DNA of 35,897 nt from Peptostreptococcaceae bacterium. Lineage in GTDB: Bacteria > Bacillota > Clostridia > Peptostreptococcales > BM714. Shown piece after piece: positions 23,855 through 33,005 of the stretch. The stretch covers positions 1 to 35,897 of the forward strand of contig JAENWJ010000013.1 of the NCBI GenBank assembly GCA_016649995.1, given 5' to 3'. Numbering within the stretch: position 1 is the first letter of the stretch; every line of letters begins with the position of its first letter. The translations under genes and the position numbers were made by a program. The notes under the pieces are model-generated. The model made no database searches, was not told the origin of the DNA, and was given only the letters and a program-made list of their open reading frames with translations.

Positions 23855-24763
23855 ATGATTAAAACATTGAACGATTTACTTGAAAAAGCCAAGATGCAAG
23901 ATAAAATGAAACTTTCGGTAGCGGCAGCACAAGACGGAGAGGTGTTGGCGGCGGTTGTCGAGGCTACTGAAATGGGTCTCATAGAGCCCATTCTAGTGGG
24001 AGACGAAAATGCAATAAGAAACATTGCAAAAGAAAAAGGAATAAATCTGAACGGTTATGAAATAATAAACGAGTTGGATCTTGTGGAAATGGCAAGAAAA
24101 GCTGTTGCGCTAGTAAGCAGTGGGAAAGCCGACTTCGTAATGAAGGGACTTATAGATACATCTATTATGCTTAAAGCTGTCCTTGACAAGGAAATCGGCC
24201 TTAGAACAGATAGTCAGCTAAGTCATGTAATGCTTTACGAGGTTCCGGGCTATCATAAGCTTTTGTATTTAACAGATGGCGGAATGAACATGTATCCGGA
24301 TGTGCCCACCAAGGCTAAAATAATAAAGAATGCAATAAAAGTAGCAGAGGCATTGGGGAATAAAAACGTAAAGGTTGCATGCCTTGCTGCGAAAGAAAAG
24401 GTTAATCCTAAGATGCCGGCAACGGTTGATGCGGGCGAATTGAAAAAAATGGGAGAAGAAGGCTTTTTCGGAAAAAATGCAATAGTGGAAGGGCCTATGG
24501 CTCTTGATCTGGCAATATCAAAAGAGTCTGCGGAAATCAAAAAATATGTAAGTCCTGTTGCGGGAGATGCAGATATCCTATTGGTTCCAAACATAGAAAT
24601 GGGTAACGGAATAGGAAAGACACTCAGTTACTTTGCATCGGCAAAGTCGGCTGGAGTCATCATGGGAGCTAGTGCTCCCGTAGTATTGGTTTCTAGAGCC
24701 GATACGCATGAAAATAAGCTTAATTCAATCGCGTTTGGCAGCGTGATTGCGGCATACAAATAG
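23855..24763 (+). CDS. ptb: phosphate butyryltransferase
   Basis: 302 aa, phosphate acetyl/butyryltransferase family. It interconverts an acyl-CoA (butyryl- or branched-chain) and acyl-phosphate, feeding an acyl kinase that makes ATP. Family segments seen are AAAQDGEVLAAVVEA at the N-terminus, KADFVMKGLIDTSIMLKAVL in the middle, YLTDGGMNMYPD and the C-terminal VIMGASAPVVLVSRADTHE. Start 23855 has GAGGGGAG upstream; an upstream in-frame start would lie before the sigma-54 transcription start. No kinase gene (buk) adjoins it; the broken iorAB follows, so this was likely an amino-acid-derived acyl-CoA energy operon. Confidence 0.92.
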   Translation: MIKTLNDLLEKAKMQDKMKLSVAAAQDGEVLAAVVEATEMGLIEPILVGDENAIRNIAKEKGINLNGYEIINELDLVEMARKAVALVSSGKADFVMKGLIDTSIMLKAVLDKEIGLRTDSQLSHVMLYEVPGYHKLLYLTDGGMNMYPDVPTKAKIIKNAIKVAEALGNKNVKVACLAAKEKVNPKMPATVDAGELKKMGEEGFFGKNAIVEGPMALDLAISKESAEIKKYVSPVAGDADILLVPNIEMGNGIGKTLSYFASAKSAGVIMGASAPVVLVSRADTHENKLNSIAFGSVIAAYK

Positions 24764-24783
24764 AAAAAGAGAAGAGTGAAAAG

Positions 24784-25321
24784 ATGAAAGAATTATTAAC
24801 AGGCAACGAAGCGGTTGCAAGAGGGGCCTATTAAGCTGGCATTTCTTATGCGTCAGCCTACCCAGGAACACCGAGCACGGAAATTCTTGAAAACATCGCA
24901 CCCTACAAGGAAGAAATTGTAGCTGAATGGGCGCCAAATGAAAAGGTGGCTTTGGAATCGGCAATAGGTGCATCGATAGCCGGAGCCAGATCATTGGCGG
25001 CAATGAAGCATGTTGGTGTAAACGTGGCTGCCGACCCGATGTTTACATATGGACACAGGTGTTAATGGAGCAATGATTTTAGTTTCTGCGGATGATCCGG
25101 GGCTACATTCATCTCAAAACGAGCAGGATAACAGGAATTATGCAAAATTTGCCAAGTTAGCGATGCTTGAGCCTTCCAATAGCCAGGAAGCCAAGGATAT
25201 GATCAGTTCGGCTATCGAAATAAGCGAAAAGTTCGACACAATGGTTTTCTACAGACTTACAACAAGAATATTCCTAGCAAAAGCCCTTCTTGGTGAAGAG
25301 CGCGAAACGATAGAGCCTTTG
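24784..25321 (+). pseudogene. decayed iorA (indolepyruvate oxidoreductase alpha), truncated
   Basis: From ATG 24784 the frame reads MKELLTGNEAVARGAY, then a TAA stop at 24832-24834 where homologues have GAA (GAYEAG), then [18 protein letters not shown] onwards, the IorA thiamine-enzyme N-terminus. At 25053/25054 two bases (TA) are missing: TATGGA-CACAGG should be TATGGATACACAGG for YGYTGVN. The second frame continues [20 protein letters not shown], then QNEQDNRNYAKFAKLAMLEP up to YRLTTRI and ETIEPL. The rest of IorA, several hundred residues with the TPP and ferredoxin parts, is absent. The intact enzyme oxidises aryl pyruvates to aryl-acetyl-CoA. The 3' boundary is approximate. Confidence 0.9.
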
Positions 25322-25598
25322 CGTAGTGGATCCCGATTCAAATTGGCAAGGCCGAATATCCCGAAGGATACTGGATGTTCTCGGAAAGAAAGCCAAGACT
25401 ACAGCCCTCGATGCAGTGGGAATTGCCAAAGAAATAGGCAATCCTAAAACCATGAATGTAGTTCTTCTTGGAGCACTCGTAAAGGCTATGGGAATTACAG
25501 ACATTGATTGGGAAGAGGCAATAAGAAAAACTGTAAAGGAACGATTCATTGACATCAATATTTTAGCATTTAACAAGGGTATGGAAATGGTAAAGTAG
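25322..25598 (+). pseudogene. decayed iorB, C-terminal remnant
   Basis: Codons from 25333 read PIQIGKAEYPEG, then a one-base loss between 25367 and 25368 shifts the frame to ILDVLGKKAKTTALDAVGIA and onward to AFNKGMEMVK, stop at 25596-25598. This is the C-terminus of the IorB (gamma/beta) subunit of indolepyruvate:ferredoxin oxidoreductase. The N-terminal part is missing: a deletion has fused the front of iorA to the back of iorB. The deletion point, around 25300-25333, cannot be fixed without an intact relative. Confidence 0.87.
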
Positions 25599-25618
25599 GA
25601 CCTGTAAAAAGTCAAAAA

Positions 25619-25647
25619 GGACTGTTCAAAAGAACAGTCTCTTTTTT
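25619..25647 (+). terminator. terminator after iorAB remnant
   Basis: GACTGTTC (25620-25627), loop AAAA, GAACAGTC (25632-25639), then TCTTTTTT (25640-25647). Confidence 0.92.
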
Positions 25648-25659
25648 CGAATAAAACGC

Positions 25660-25687
25660 TTGTAATGATTTTTCAATCTGCTATACT
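25660..25687 (+). promoter_or_regulatory. carAB promoter
   Basis: TTGTAA (25660-25665), a 16-nt spacer and TATACT (25682-25687). The predicted start near 25694 lies just before the ARG box. Confidence 0.65.
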
Positions 25688-25700
25688 TAAAAGAAATAAT

Positions 25701-25718
25701 TATGTATAAAAATGCATA
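25701..25718 (+). promoter_or_regulatory. probable ARG box (ArgR/AhrC operator) of carAB
   Basis: TATGTATAAAAATGCATA is a near-palindrome that agrees at about 13 of 18 positions with the Bacillus ARG box (CATGAATAAAAATKCAAK). A weaker copy may follow at 25721-25738 (CATGCATTGAAATATATA), and paired boxes are usual for ArgR hexamers. Its place just past the transcription start suggests repression by arginine. Confidence 0.6.
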
Positions 25719-25768
25719 AACATGCATTGAAATATATATTTTTTTGTCAAAAAGTTGGAGGGTGCGAA

Positions 25769-26848
25769 ATGAAAGGTTATTTAATTCTTGAAGACGGAAC
25801 AAAATTCGAGGGCAACATTTTCGGTAAAAAGCGTAATTCGGTTGGGGAGGTTGTTTTCAATACCGGCATGACTGGATATCAGGAAACTCTGACGGATTCT
25901 TCATATTATGGGCAGATTGTAATACTCACCTATCCTCTCGTAGGAAATTATGGAATAACTCTTGACGACAACCAGTCGGAAAAACCGAAGGTAAGGGGAT
26001 TCATTGTTAGAGAGGCTTCGGTAAATTATTCTAATTGGAGGGGAATGGAGTCCATTGATGAATACCTCAATAAGAATGATATTGTGGGACTAGAGGGAAT
26101 AGATACAAGGGCGCTCACAAAAATAATTAGAGAAAAAGGTACTATGACAGGAAAGATAGTAGCATATGAAGATGGCGTCGATGTTATGGAAGAGTTGAAA
26201 GCCTTTGACAATTCCGATGCGGTCCATCAAGTGACAACAAAATTCAACTATGATTTGATGCCTATTACGCCTAAGGTGGCTGTAGTCGATTATGGAATAA
26301 AGAGAAATATACTAAACGCCCTGGTGAATAGGAATATACATGTCAGGGTATTTTCATGCCTAAATACTGCTGAAGAAATACTTGATTTCAATCCGGACGG
26401 AATTTTTCTTTCAAATGGACCTGGAGATCCGGCATTTTTGAAGGAGGAAATAGAAACGGTAAAAGAGCTAATAGGAAAGAAACCCATCTTTGGAATCTGC
26501 CTGGGACATCAACTGCTTGCTCATGCTTTTGGAGGAGAAACCAAGAAAATGAAATATGGGCACGGGGGCTGCAACCATCCTGTTAAAGATCTTGCCAAGG
26601 ATAGAGTTTTCATAACATCACAGAATCATGGGTATGAGGTTGTTGCGGAAAGCCTTGACAAGAGCGTATTGGAAATAACACATGTAAACATGAACGATAA
26701 TACGATTGAGGGTGTGAGGCATCTTTCCCTTCCGATATTCAGCGTGCAGTTTCACCCGGAGGCTTCACCCGGCCCGAGCGATTCGGATTATTTGTTCGAC
26801 GAATTCTTAAACATGATTAAAAAGGAGAATAAACATGTCAATATATAA
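25769..26848 (+). CDS. carA: carbamoyl-phosphate synthase small subunit
   Basis: Glutamine-hydrolysing subunit, 359 aa. The N-terminal CPSase small-chain domain (about 1-150) begins [19 protein letters not shown]. The class I amidotransferase domain has LSNGPGDP, the nucleophile C244 in [10 protein letters not shown], and the dyad H329/E331 in [12 protein letters not shown]. It delivers ammonia to CarB for carbamoyl phosphate, used for arginine and pyrimidines. The start at 25769 has GGAGGG 6 nt upstream. It overlaps carB by 14 nt. The ARG box and the nearby arg genes suggest an arginine-dedicated enzyme. Confidence 0.97.
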   Translation: MKGYLILEDGTKFEGNIFGKKRNSVGEVVFNTGMTGYQETLTDSSYYGQIVILTYPLVGNYGITLDDNQSEKPKVRGFIVREASVNYSNWRGMESIDEYLNKNDIVGLEGIDTRALTKIIREKGTMTGKIVAYEDGVDVMEELKAFDNSDAVHQVTTKFNYDLMPITPKVAVVDYGIKRNILNALVNRNIHVRVFSCLNTAEEILDFNPDGIFLSNGPGDPAFLKEEIETVKELIGKKPIFGICLGHQLLAHAFGGETKKMKYGHGGCNHPVKDLAKDRVFITSQNHGYEVVAESLDKSVLEITHVNMNDNTIEGVRHLSLPIFSVQFHPEASPGPSDSDYLFDEFLNMIKKENKHVNI

Positions 26849-29800
26849 GGGTCTTGAAAAAGTAATGGTGATAGGTTCGGGGCCCATTATAATAGGGCAG
26901 GCGGCGGAATTCGACTACTCAGGCACGCAGGCATGCAAGATTTTAAGGGAACATGGACTTAAAGTTGTATTGGTAAACAGCAATCCTGCTACAATCATGA
27001 CGGACAAGGAAATGGCGGACAGCGTTTACATCGAGCCTCTTACGGTGGAATTTCTTGAGAAGATAATAGCAAAGGAAAGACCTGATGGAGTATTGGTGGG
27101 AATGGGCGGACAGGTTGCCCTAAACCTCGCGATTGAGCTTTGGAAGGCTGGCATACTGGACAAATACAATACTAAGCTTTTAGGGACAAACATAGATGCA
27201 ATAGAAAAATCCGAGGACCGCGAGAAGTTTAAACTAATGATGGAAAGCATAGGGGAGCCTGTAATCGATGGAAGGATTGCATCCTCTCTTCAGGAAGCAT
27301 TTTCGCAGGCCGATGAAATTGGCTATCCTATAGTTGTGCGTCCCGCATACACACTCGGTGGAACCGGCGGAGGGATTGCGGAAAACAGGGAGGAGCTTGA
27401 AAAAATCGTTCCCGTAGGCTTGGCCTATAGTGCAGTCGGCCAGGTTCTTATAGAAAAAAGTGTTAAGGGCTGGAAAGAGATTGAGTACGAGATGATTAGA
27501 GACAACAAGGGCAATTGCATAACCGTTTGCAACATGGAAAACATAGATCCTGTTGGCATCCATACGGGGGACAGCATAGTCATAGCACCGTCTCAAACAC
27601 TTAGCGACAAGGAATACCAGATGCTAAGGAATGCGTCCATAAAGATTGTGACATCCTTGGGTATAAAAGGTGGCTGTAATGTTCAGCTTGCTCTAAATCC
27701 ATACAGCTTTGAGTATAGGGTAATAGAGGTAAACCCGAGGGTTAGCCGTTCATCTGCGCTCGCTTCCAAGGCGACGGGATATCCAATTGCAAAGGTTGCC
27801 GCACAGATAGCAATAGGCCTTAATCTCGACGAGATTCCAAACGACGTTACAGGAAAGACCCTTGCATGCTTCGAACCTACGCTCGACTATTGCGTAATCA
27901 AAATCCCCAAGTGGCCATTCGACAAGTTTGAAACTGGGAACCGCACACTGGGTACCAAGATGATGGCCACGGGCGAAATAATGGCAATAGGAAACAGCTT
28001 CGAAAGTGCACTTCTTAAAGGAATAAGATCCCTTGAGATAGGTGTGTACTCGCTTGAAATCGAAAAGGCCGCCGCATTTAGCGATGACGAGGTTATTCAA
28101 AAGATACTCAAAAGCGACGACGAAAGGCTGTTTTTCTTGGCGGAGCTTCTCAGAAGGGGATACAAGACGGAATACCTATGGGAAATGACGGAGATAGACC
28201 GATTCTATCTCGAAAAAATACATGGAATAGTGAAGTTGGAAGAGGGCTTAAAGAAGAAGCATTTGTCTGAAATAAACGCAGATGAACTGCTTTTCCTAAA
28301 GAAAAAAGGCTTTGCCGATTTGGCGATAGCTTCCTTCACGAAATCGAAGGAGATAGATGTATTTGAAAAACGCAAGAGCCTTGGCGTGATGCCTGTGTTT
28401 AAGATGGTTGACACCTGCGGAGGGGAATTCGAGGCGCAGTCGCCCTATTATTACTCGACATACGATCCATACGATGAGGTAGTGGTAAGCGACCGCAAGA
28501 AAGTTATAGTAATAGGTTCCGGACCGATAAGAATAGGACAAGGAATAGAATTTGACTATTGCTCGGTGCATGGCGTAATATCTCTCAAGAAGATGGGTAT
28601 TGAGTCCATTATAATAAACAACAACCCCGAAACGGTAAGCACCGATTTCGATACATCGGACAAACTCTATTTTGAGCCTTTGACAGAAGAGGACGTAATG
28701 AACATCGTACTCAAAGAAAAACCCGATGGGGTCATTTTGCAATATGGAGGGCAGACAGCAATCAAGCTTGCGGAACATATGGAGAAGATGGGTGTTAAAA
28801 TCCTTGGGAGCGGCTACGATTCCATAGATCGTTCCGAGGACAGGGAAAAATTCGAAGCTGTTCTGGAGAAACTTGACATCAAGAGGCCTCTAGGAAAAGC
28901 CGTAATGAACATAGAGGAAGGACTGGAATTCACGAAGATCTGCGGATTCCCCGTTCTGATTCGCCCAAGCTACGTTTTAGGCGGAATGGGAATGGAAATC
29001 GCCTATGATGAATCCGAATGCGCGGAGTGTTTGGATAATGCATTTAGAAAGGACAATAAAAATCCCGTTCTCATAGACAAATATCTTAATGGAAAAGAAA
29101 TTGAAGTTGATGCAATAGGAGATGGAACGGACATACTCATCCCTGGAATAATGGAGCATCTAGAGAGAGCCGGTGTGCATTCGGGAGACAGCATATCCGT
29201 CTATCCGGCATTCAGCATAAGCGATGAAATTAAAAACAAGATAATAAAGAATACTAAGAAATTAGCCATCGAATTGAATGTGATTGGGCTGGTCAACGTA
29301 CAGTATGTCGTTTACAAAGATGAGGTATATGTTATTGAGGTCAATCCTAGGGCATCTAGAACGGTTCCATATATTAGCAAGGTCACAGGCATTCCTATGA
29401 TTCGTTTGGCTACGGAAATTATGATGGGTGCTAAGCTAAAGGATTTGGGTTTCGGAACAGGACTTTACAAGACAAGCGGATACTACGCGGTTAAAGTGCC
29501 TGTATTCTCGATGGAAAAATTGCCCCAGACCGAAATTGCGCTTGGTCCTGAAATGAAATCAACGGGAGAGGCATTGGGATTGGAAAAAGACCTATACAAG
29601 GCCATATACAAGGGCCTCGTGGGATCAAGGCTTGAGCTTGGCAGCATAGGAAGAGTTTTGGTAAGCATATCCGACAACTACAAGGATGAGTTCGAACCAA
29701 TAGCATTCAAGATGAAAAAACTTGGATTTGAATTCTATGCCACCGAGGGAACCGGTAAATACCTCGGAAAACTCGGAATTGAGCACAAGCATGTAGCCAA

Positions 29801-30041
29801 GATTGGGGAGGGCGAAACAAACGTGCTTTCACTCATACGAAACGAGAAACTTACACTTGTTATAAATATTCCGAGCAAGGGAAGAAGCAGTCTCACCGAG
29901 GGCTTCCACATAAGAAGAACCTCAATAGAGAATAGAGTTCCCTGCATTACATCTCTCGATACCTTGAGTTATGTATTGGACATATGGGAGCGGGACATAA
30001 GCTATAAAGACGTTGAAGTTTACGATATAACGAAGATATAA
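26835..30041 (+). CDS. carB: carbamoyl-phosphate synthase large subunit
   Basis: 1068 aa, the full length. Two homologous ATP-grasp halves are visible: the first starts [20 protein letters not shown] (bicarbonate phosphorylation, about 1-400), and the second [20 protein letters not shown] (carbamate phosphorylation, from about 553). An oligomerisation domain lies between them. The C-terminal MGS-like allosteric domain is about 935-1068 ([20 protein letters not shown]). All expected parts are present with no break. AAGGAGAAT precedes the ATG, which lies inside the carA end. Confidence 0.98.
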   Translation: MSIYKGLEKVMVIGSGPIIIGQAAEFDYSGTQACKILREHGLKVVLVNSNPATIMTDKEMADSVYIEPLTVEFLEKIIAKERPDGVLVGMGGQVALNLAIELWKAGILDKYNTKLLGTNIDAIEKSEDREKFKLMMESIGEPVIDGRIASSLQEAFSQADEIGYPIVVRPAYTLGGTGGGIAENREELEKIVPVGLAYSAVGQVLIEKSVKGWKEIEYEMIRDNKGNCITVCNMENIDPVGIHTGDSIVIAPSQTLSDKEYQMLRNASIKIVTSLGIKGGCNVQLALNPYSFEYRVIEVNPRVSRSSALASKATGYPIAKVAAQIAIGLNLDEIPNDVTGKTLACFEPTLDYCVIKIPKWPFDKFETGNRTLGTKMMATGEIMAIGNSFESALLKGIRSLEIGVYSLEIEKAAAFSDDEVIQKILKSDDERLFFLAELLRRGYKTEYLWEMTEIDRFYLEKIHGIVKLEEGLKKKHLSEINADELLFLKKKGFADLAIASFTKSKEIDVFEKRKSLGVMPVFKMVDTCGGEFEAQSPYYYSTYDPYDEVVVSDRKKVIVIGSGPIRIGQGIEFDYCSVHGVISLKKMGIESIIINNNPETVSTDFDTSDKLYFEPLTEEDVMNIVLKEKPDGVILQYGGQTAIKLAEHMEKMGVKILGSGYDSIDRSEDREKFEAVLEKLDIKRPLGKAVMNIEEGLEFTKICGFPVLIRPSYVLGGMGMEIAYDESECAECLDNAFRKDNKNPVLIDKYLNGKEIEVDAIGDGTDILIPGIMEHLERAGVHSGDSISVYPAFSISDEIKNKIIKNTKKLAIELNVIGLVNVQYVVYKDEVYVIEVNPRASRTVPYISKVTGIPMIRLATEIMMGAKLKDLGFGTGLYKTSGYYAVKVPVFSMEKLPQTEIALGPEMKSTGEALGLEKDLYKAIYKGLVGSRLELGSIGRVLVSISDNYKDEFEPIAFKMKKLGFEFYATEGTGKYLGKLGIEHKHVAKIGEGETNVLSLIRNEKLTLVINIPSKGRSSLTEGFHIRRTSIENRVPCITSLDTLSYVLDIWERDISYKDVEVYDITKI

Positions 30042-30142
30042 AAAGTAGAAAGAAAAATGTTGATGAGTTCAGGTCAAGGATTAAATTGCTCACTGCGACC
30101 TGCGGCGAATATTCATAGCGCTTTGTATTGCGGCAAAACCTA

Positions 30143-30188
30143 AAATCCGCAAACTCACTCCGTATCGGGCCAAGGCCAAAGCGGATTT
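30143..30188. repeat. imperfect palindromic intergenic element
   Basis: AAATCCGC (30143-30150) is inverted as GCGGATTT (30181-30188); flanking GGCAAAA and TTTAGCC are also roughly inverted (30132-30138, about 30198-30204). I recall similar AATCCGC...GCGGATT palindromes in clostridial intergenic DNA. No gene or ribosome site is seen in 30042-30338. Confidence 0.45.
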
Positions 30189-30338
30189 ATTGACGATTTA
30201 GCCTTATCCAAAGCTGTGAATACCAAGCCTCGGTTGATGCATCACAATTTGAAACCTCAACCTGGAACAGGATAGAGTAGATTTTCGATTTGAGGGGTGT
30301 ATTAAACAGTATAAGTTTCAAAAACAAAAAAAGATGAC

Positions 30339-30392
30339 AAAGAGCAAAACAACCTGCCTGGAAAATTCCAAAGGCAGGTTGTTTTGCTCTTT
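30339..30392. terminator. 21-bp perfect-stem bidirectional terminator
   Basis: The arm 30339-30359 (AAAGAGCAAAACAACCTGCC+T) is the exact complement of 30372-30392. The 12-nt loop itself contains GGAA/TTCC. T-rich sequence follows on plus and an A-run precedes (T-run on minus), so it can end both carB transcripts and argCJ transcripts. Confidence 0.85.
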
Positions 30393-30409
30393 ATTTGTTT
30401 GTATCATTT

Positions 30410-30440
30410 ACTGCACACTGCAAACTGCATGCTGCAAGCT
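30410..30440 (+). repeat. heptanucleotide tandem repeat (ACTGCAN)
   Basis: ACTGCAC-ACTGCAA-ACTGCAT-GCTGCAA-GCT: four units of 7 nt, varying mainly at the last base. It resembles the shorter array at 4239-4260. Confidence 0.6.
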
Positions 30441-30533
30441 TTCCTTTTCAGTTCAAGGCGACAATGAAAAAAGAGTTGAGATGTTGTTTGAATTGCGTTT
30501 TTAAATATCATGTATTTGTTTTTTTCTTTTTTT

Positions 30534-30559
30534 CCACTTTCCACTTACTACTTTCCACC
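30534..30559 (+). repeat. heptanucleotide tandem repeat (CCACTTT)
   Basis: CCACTTT-CCACTTA-CTACTTT-CCACC, a second 7-nt-period array with a different unit, directly abutting the palindrome at the end of argJ. The gap 30441-30533 is AT-rich, with no other feature seen. Confidence 0.5.
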
Positions 30560-30595
30560 GGAGTTAAAAGATAGCTTTAGCTATCTTTTAACTCC
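30560..30595. repeat. 17-bp perfect palindrome spanning the argJ stop codon
   Basis: GGAGTTAAAAGATAGCT (30560-30576) is the exact complement of 30579-30595, with only TT between. The argJ stop codon (30588-30590) and last codons lie in one arm. No T-run follows on either strand, so it is not a classical terminator; it could be an mRNA 3'-end stabiliser. Confidence 0.75.
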
Positions 30596-31802
30596 TATAG
30601 TCTCCGTTGATCCTAACATAATCATAACTCAAATCGCATCCCCAAGCTTTTGCAGAGAAGGTGCCGTCATTCAGCTTGACATGTATGATTACGGTTTCGT
30701 TCTTCAATATTTCCTCCGCTAGATCCTCGTCGAAAGCAAGGCCTTTACCTTTTTCGACAAGGGGAACCTGTTTACTGCCGCCTTCAAAAATTAAATCAAG
30801 ATTGTCGGCATCGAAGTTTTTTCCCGAGTATCCCATGGCGCAAATAATTCTCCCCCAGTTTGCGTCGTTTCCAAAAAAGGCCGCTTTCACCAAGCTTGAA
30901 GTGATAATCGATTTGGCAAGGCAATTGGCAGCTTCTTGGCTGAAGCCTCCCGTCAAATTTACTTCAATAAGCTTGGTTGCACCTTCTCCATCCTTTGCAA
31001 TCTGCATCGCCAACTCAATGCATACAATCTTAAGGGCTTCCTTAAAAATGTAGTAGTTGGGATCTTCTATGCAGATAGGCTGGTTTCCTGCGCTTCCGTT
31101 TGCAAGAACAATCGCCGTGTCATTGGTGCTTGTGTCTCCGTCGACTGAAATCATGTTAAATGAGGCGCTGGCGCATTCCGATAGCGCTTTCTTGAGCAAA
31201 TCGCTTTCTATAGCTGCATCGGTGAGAATGAAAGAAAGCATTGTGCCCATGTCCGGATGAATCATTCCTGAGCCCTTGGCCATTCCACTTATTACAACCC
31301 TCTTGCCCCCAATCATGAAATCTACCGAAACCTCTTTTTTGAATGTGTCGGTTGTCATTATTGCTTCGGCTACGTCCGAAAAGTTTGAAACCCCTAGACC
31401 CTCGGTCAGCGGTTTAATGTTTGGAACAATCATGTCCATGGGAAGAGGTACCCCTATCACGCCGGTTGAGGCAACAAGAACATCTTCCGAGTTTGTTCCC
31501 ATTGCCTCCGAAACAAGCGAAATCATCTTCTTGGCATCATTCATACCTTGTTTTCCTGTGCATGCGTTTGCGTTTCCGCTGTTTACTAGAATGGAGTGTA
31601 TTTTTCCAGAGGCTATGTTGTCTATGCTTATTAAAACAGTAGCGGCCTTGACGGTGTTCCTAGTAAAAACACCTGCTGCTTGGGCCGGTTCTGCGCTGTG
31701 AATCAAGCACATGTCTTTTTTGCTGCTTCCTTTTTTAATGCCACAGGCAACGGCAGAGGCCGTAAAACCGTTGACTGGAATGAATTCTCTGTATTTTTTC
31801 AT
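30588..31802 (-). CDS. argJ: bifunctional glutamate N-acetyltransferase/ornithine acetyltransferase
   Basis: 404 aa. It transfers acetyl from N-acetylornithine to glutamate (cyclic arginine pathway) and may also use acetyl-CoA. The self-cleavage site is in KGSGMIHPDMGTMLSF: the nucleophile would be T187, preceded by Gly instead of the more common Ala (MATML). Further family segments are FTRNTVKAA, NSGNANACTG, STGVIGVPLPMD and GNDANWGRII, and the C-terminus is short (GDYRS). It lies 11 nt after argC in the same minus-strand operon. The last codons fold into a perfect palindrome. Confidence 0.96.
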   Translation of the reverse strand: MKKYREFIPVNGFTASAVACGIKKGSSKKDMCLIHSAEPAQAAGVFTRNTVKAATVLISIDNIASGKIHSILVNSGNANACTGKQGMNDAKKMISLVSEAMGTNSEDVLVASTGVIGVPLPMDMIVPNIKPLTEGLGVSNFSDVAEAIMTTDTFKKEVSVDFMIGGKRVVISGMAKGSGMIHPDMGTMLSFILTDAAIESDLLKKALSECASASFNMISVDGDTSTNDTAIVLANGSAGNQPICIEDPNYYIFKEALKIVCIELAMQIAKDGEGATKLIEVNLTGGFSQEAANCLAKSIITSSLVKAAFFGNDANWGRIICAMGYSGKNFDADNLDLIFEGGSKQVPLVEKGKGLAFDEDLAEEILKNETVIIHVKLNDGTFSAKAWGCDLSYDYVRINGDYRS

Positions 31803-31813
31803 TGTTTAACCCC

Positions 31814-32860
31814 CTATGGCGCCATTGGAGTGAAATCGAGTCCGGCTTTTTCATCATATCCGCACATCAGATTCATGTTTTGGACAGCCTGGCTCGCTGC
31901 ACCCTTCATGAGATTGTCGATGGCCGAGACTGCGATTAAAGAAGATGAATCTTCATCAACCGCTAAGCCTATGTCGCAGTAGTTTGATTGGCGCACATTC
32001 CTGGTTTGAGGAAGCATGCCGTTTTCCAAAACACGCACGAAGGGTTTGCCTTCATAATAGCTTTTGTATACATCCGTCATTTCTTTTGTGCTTATATTTT
32101 TCTTTAGTCGCGCGTAGCAGGTTGATAGGATGCCGCGGTTCATTGGAACAAGATGCGGTGTGAAGATGACCTTTGCGGGTTTTCCCCCGATCAGGCTAAG
32201 TTCTTGAGCAATCTCCGGAGTGTGTCTGTGGCTGAATAGCCCGTAGGCTTTTACGCTTTCATTGACCTCGCAATAAAGATTTGCTGTATTAGCACTTCTT
32301 CCAGCTCCCGACACCCCGGATTTTGCATCTACAATGACATCGCTTTCTATCAGTCCGGCATTCATAGCCGGTGCCAATGCGAGTATGGAAGCTGTTGGAT
32401 AGCATCCGGGATTTGCCACATATGAGGCCTTTTTAATTGATTTTGCATGAATCTCTGGAAGCCCGAATGCAAAGTCGTTTATGAGATGGCTCATTTCATG
32501 GGGAGTCTTGTACCATTTTTCATATACATTTGGGTCGCTTAATCTGAAATCGGCGCTCAAGTCAATAATTTTGATACCGGGTTTTACGCTTAAAAGTTGC
32601 TTTACCATGCCCATTGAGCTTTTGTGGGGAAGAGCGAGGAAAACAAGGTCCGTATCCATAATAATGGAAGGGTCGATGCTTGAAGTGTCGATACACTCCA
32701 AATCCACCAGACCATTCATATTTGAATATATGTCAGAGTACTTTATTTCATTGAAGCTTCGAGAAGTGACAAAGGATAAATTGACATTCGGATGATGTTT
32801 TATAAGCCAAACAAGGTTTTGACCCGCATAGCCTGTTGCTCCTAAAATTCCTATTCTCAT
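31814..32860 (-). CDS. argC: N-acetyl-gamma-glutamyl-phosphate reductase
   Basis: 348 aa, NADPH-dependent third step of arginine synthesis. The dinucleotide motif GILGATGYAGQNL is at the N-terminus. The catalytic cysteine is C153 in ANPGCYPT, and the active-site histidine is in SHRHTPEI. The start (32858-32860) is chosen because GAGGTG lies 8 nt upstream on the minus strand; an upstream in-frame ATG at 32935 would begin before the promoter. First gene of argCJ, divergent from argBD. Confidence 0.96.
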   Translation of the reverse strand: MRIGILGATGYAGQNLVWLIKHHPNVNLSFVTSRSFNEIKYSDIYSNMNGLVDLECIDTSSIDPSIIMDTDLVFLALPHKSSMGMVKQLLSVKPGIKIIDLSADFRLSDPNVYEKWYKTPHEMSHLINDFAFGLPEIHAKSIKKASYVANPGCYPTASILALAPAMNAGLIESDVIVDAKSGVSGAGRSANTANLYCEVNESVKAYGLFSHRHTPEIAQELSLIGGKPAKVIFTPHLVPMNRGILSTCYARLKKNISTKEMTDVYKSYYEGKPFVRVLENGMLPQTRNVRQSNYCDIGLAVDEDSSSLIAVSAIDNLMKGAASQAVQNMNLMCGYDEKAGLDFTPMAP

Positions 32861-32893
32861 TATATTCACCTCATTTGAATTTGATTTCTTATT

Positions 32894-32922
32894 ATTATAC
32901 AAAATAATGAATAATATTGCAA
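32894..32922 (-). promoter_or_regulatory. argCJ promoter
   Basis: On the minus strand, TTGCAA (32917-32922), a 17-nt spacer and TATAAT (32894-32899). The spacer and -35 are covered by the ARG box. Confidence 0.75.
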
Positions 32923-32948
32923 CGATAATGATCAAAAGTATTGCATAA
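32906..32948. promoter_or_regulatory. ARG boxes between the divergent arg operons
   Basis: AATGAATAATATTGCAAC (32906-32923) agrees at about 14-15 of 18 positions with the Bacillus ARG box. A weaker second site, GATCAAAAGTATTGCATA, lies at 32930-32947. The first covers the argC promoter; the second overlaps the argB -35 box. One ArgR/AhrC hexamer could shut both operons. Confidence 0.65.
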
Positions 32949-32969
32949 ATATAAATATATATGTATAAT
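32941..32969 (+). promoter_or_regulatory. argBD promoter
   Basis: TTGCAT (32941-32946), a 17-nt spacer and a perfect TATAAT (32964-32969), 36 nt before the argB start. Confidence 0.72.
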
Positions 32970-33005
32970 AATAAGAAATATTGAAAGACAAGAGGGTATG
33001 AAAAG

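Noticed and set aside
24832-24834. In-frame TAA in iorA as a recoded codon
   Set aside because: TAA is not a known Sec or Pyl codon, homologues have Glu (GAA) there, and further frameshifts follow, so decay explains it.
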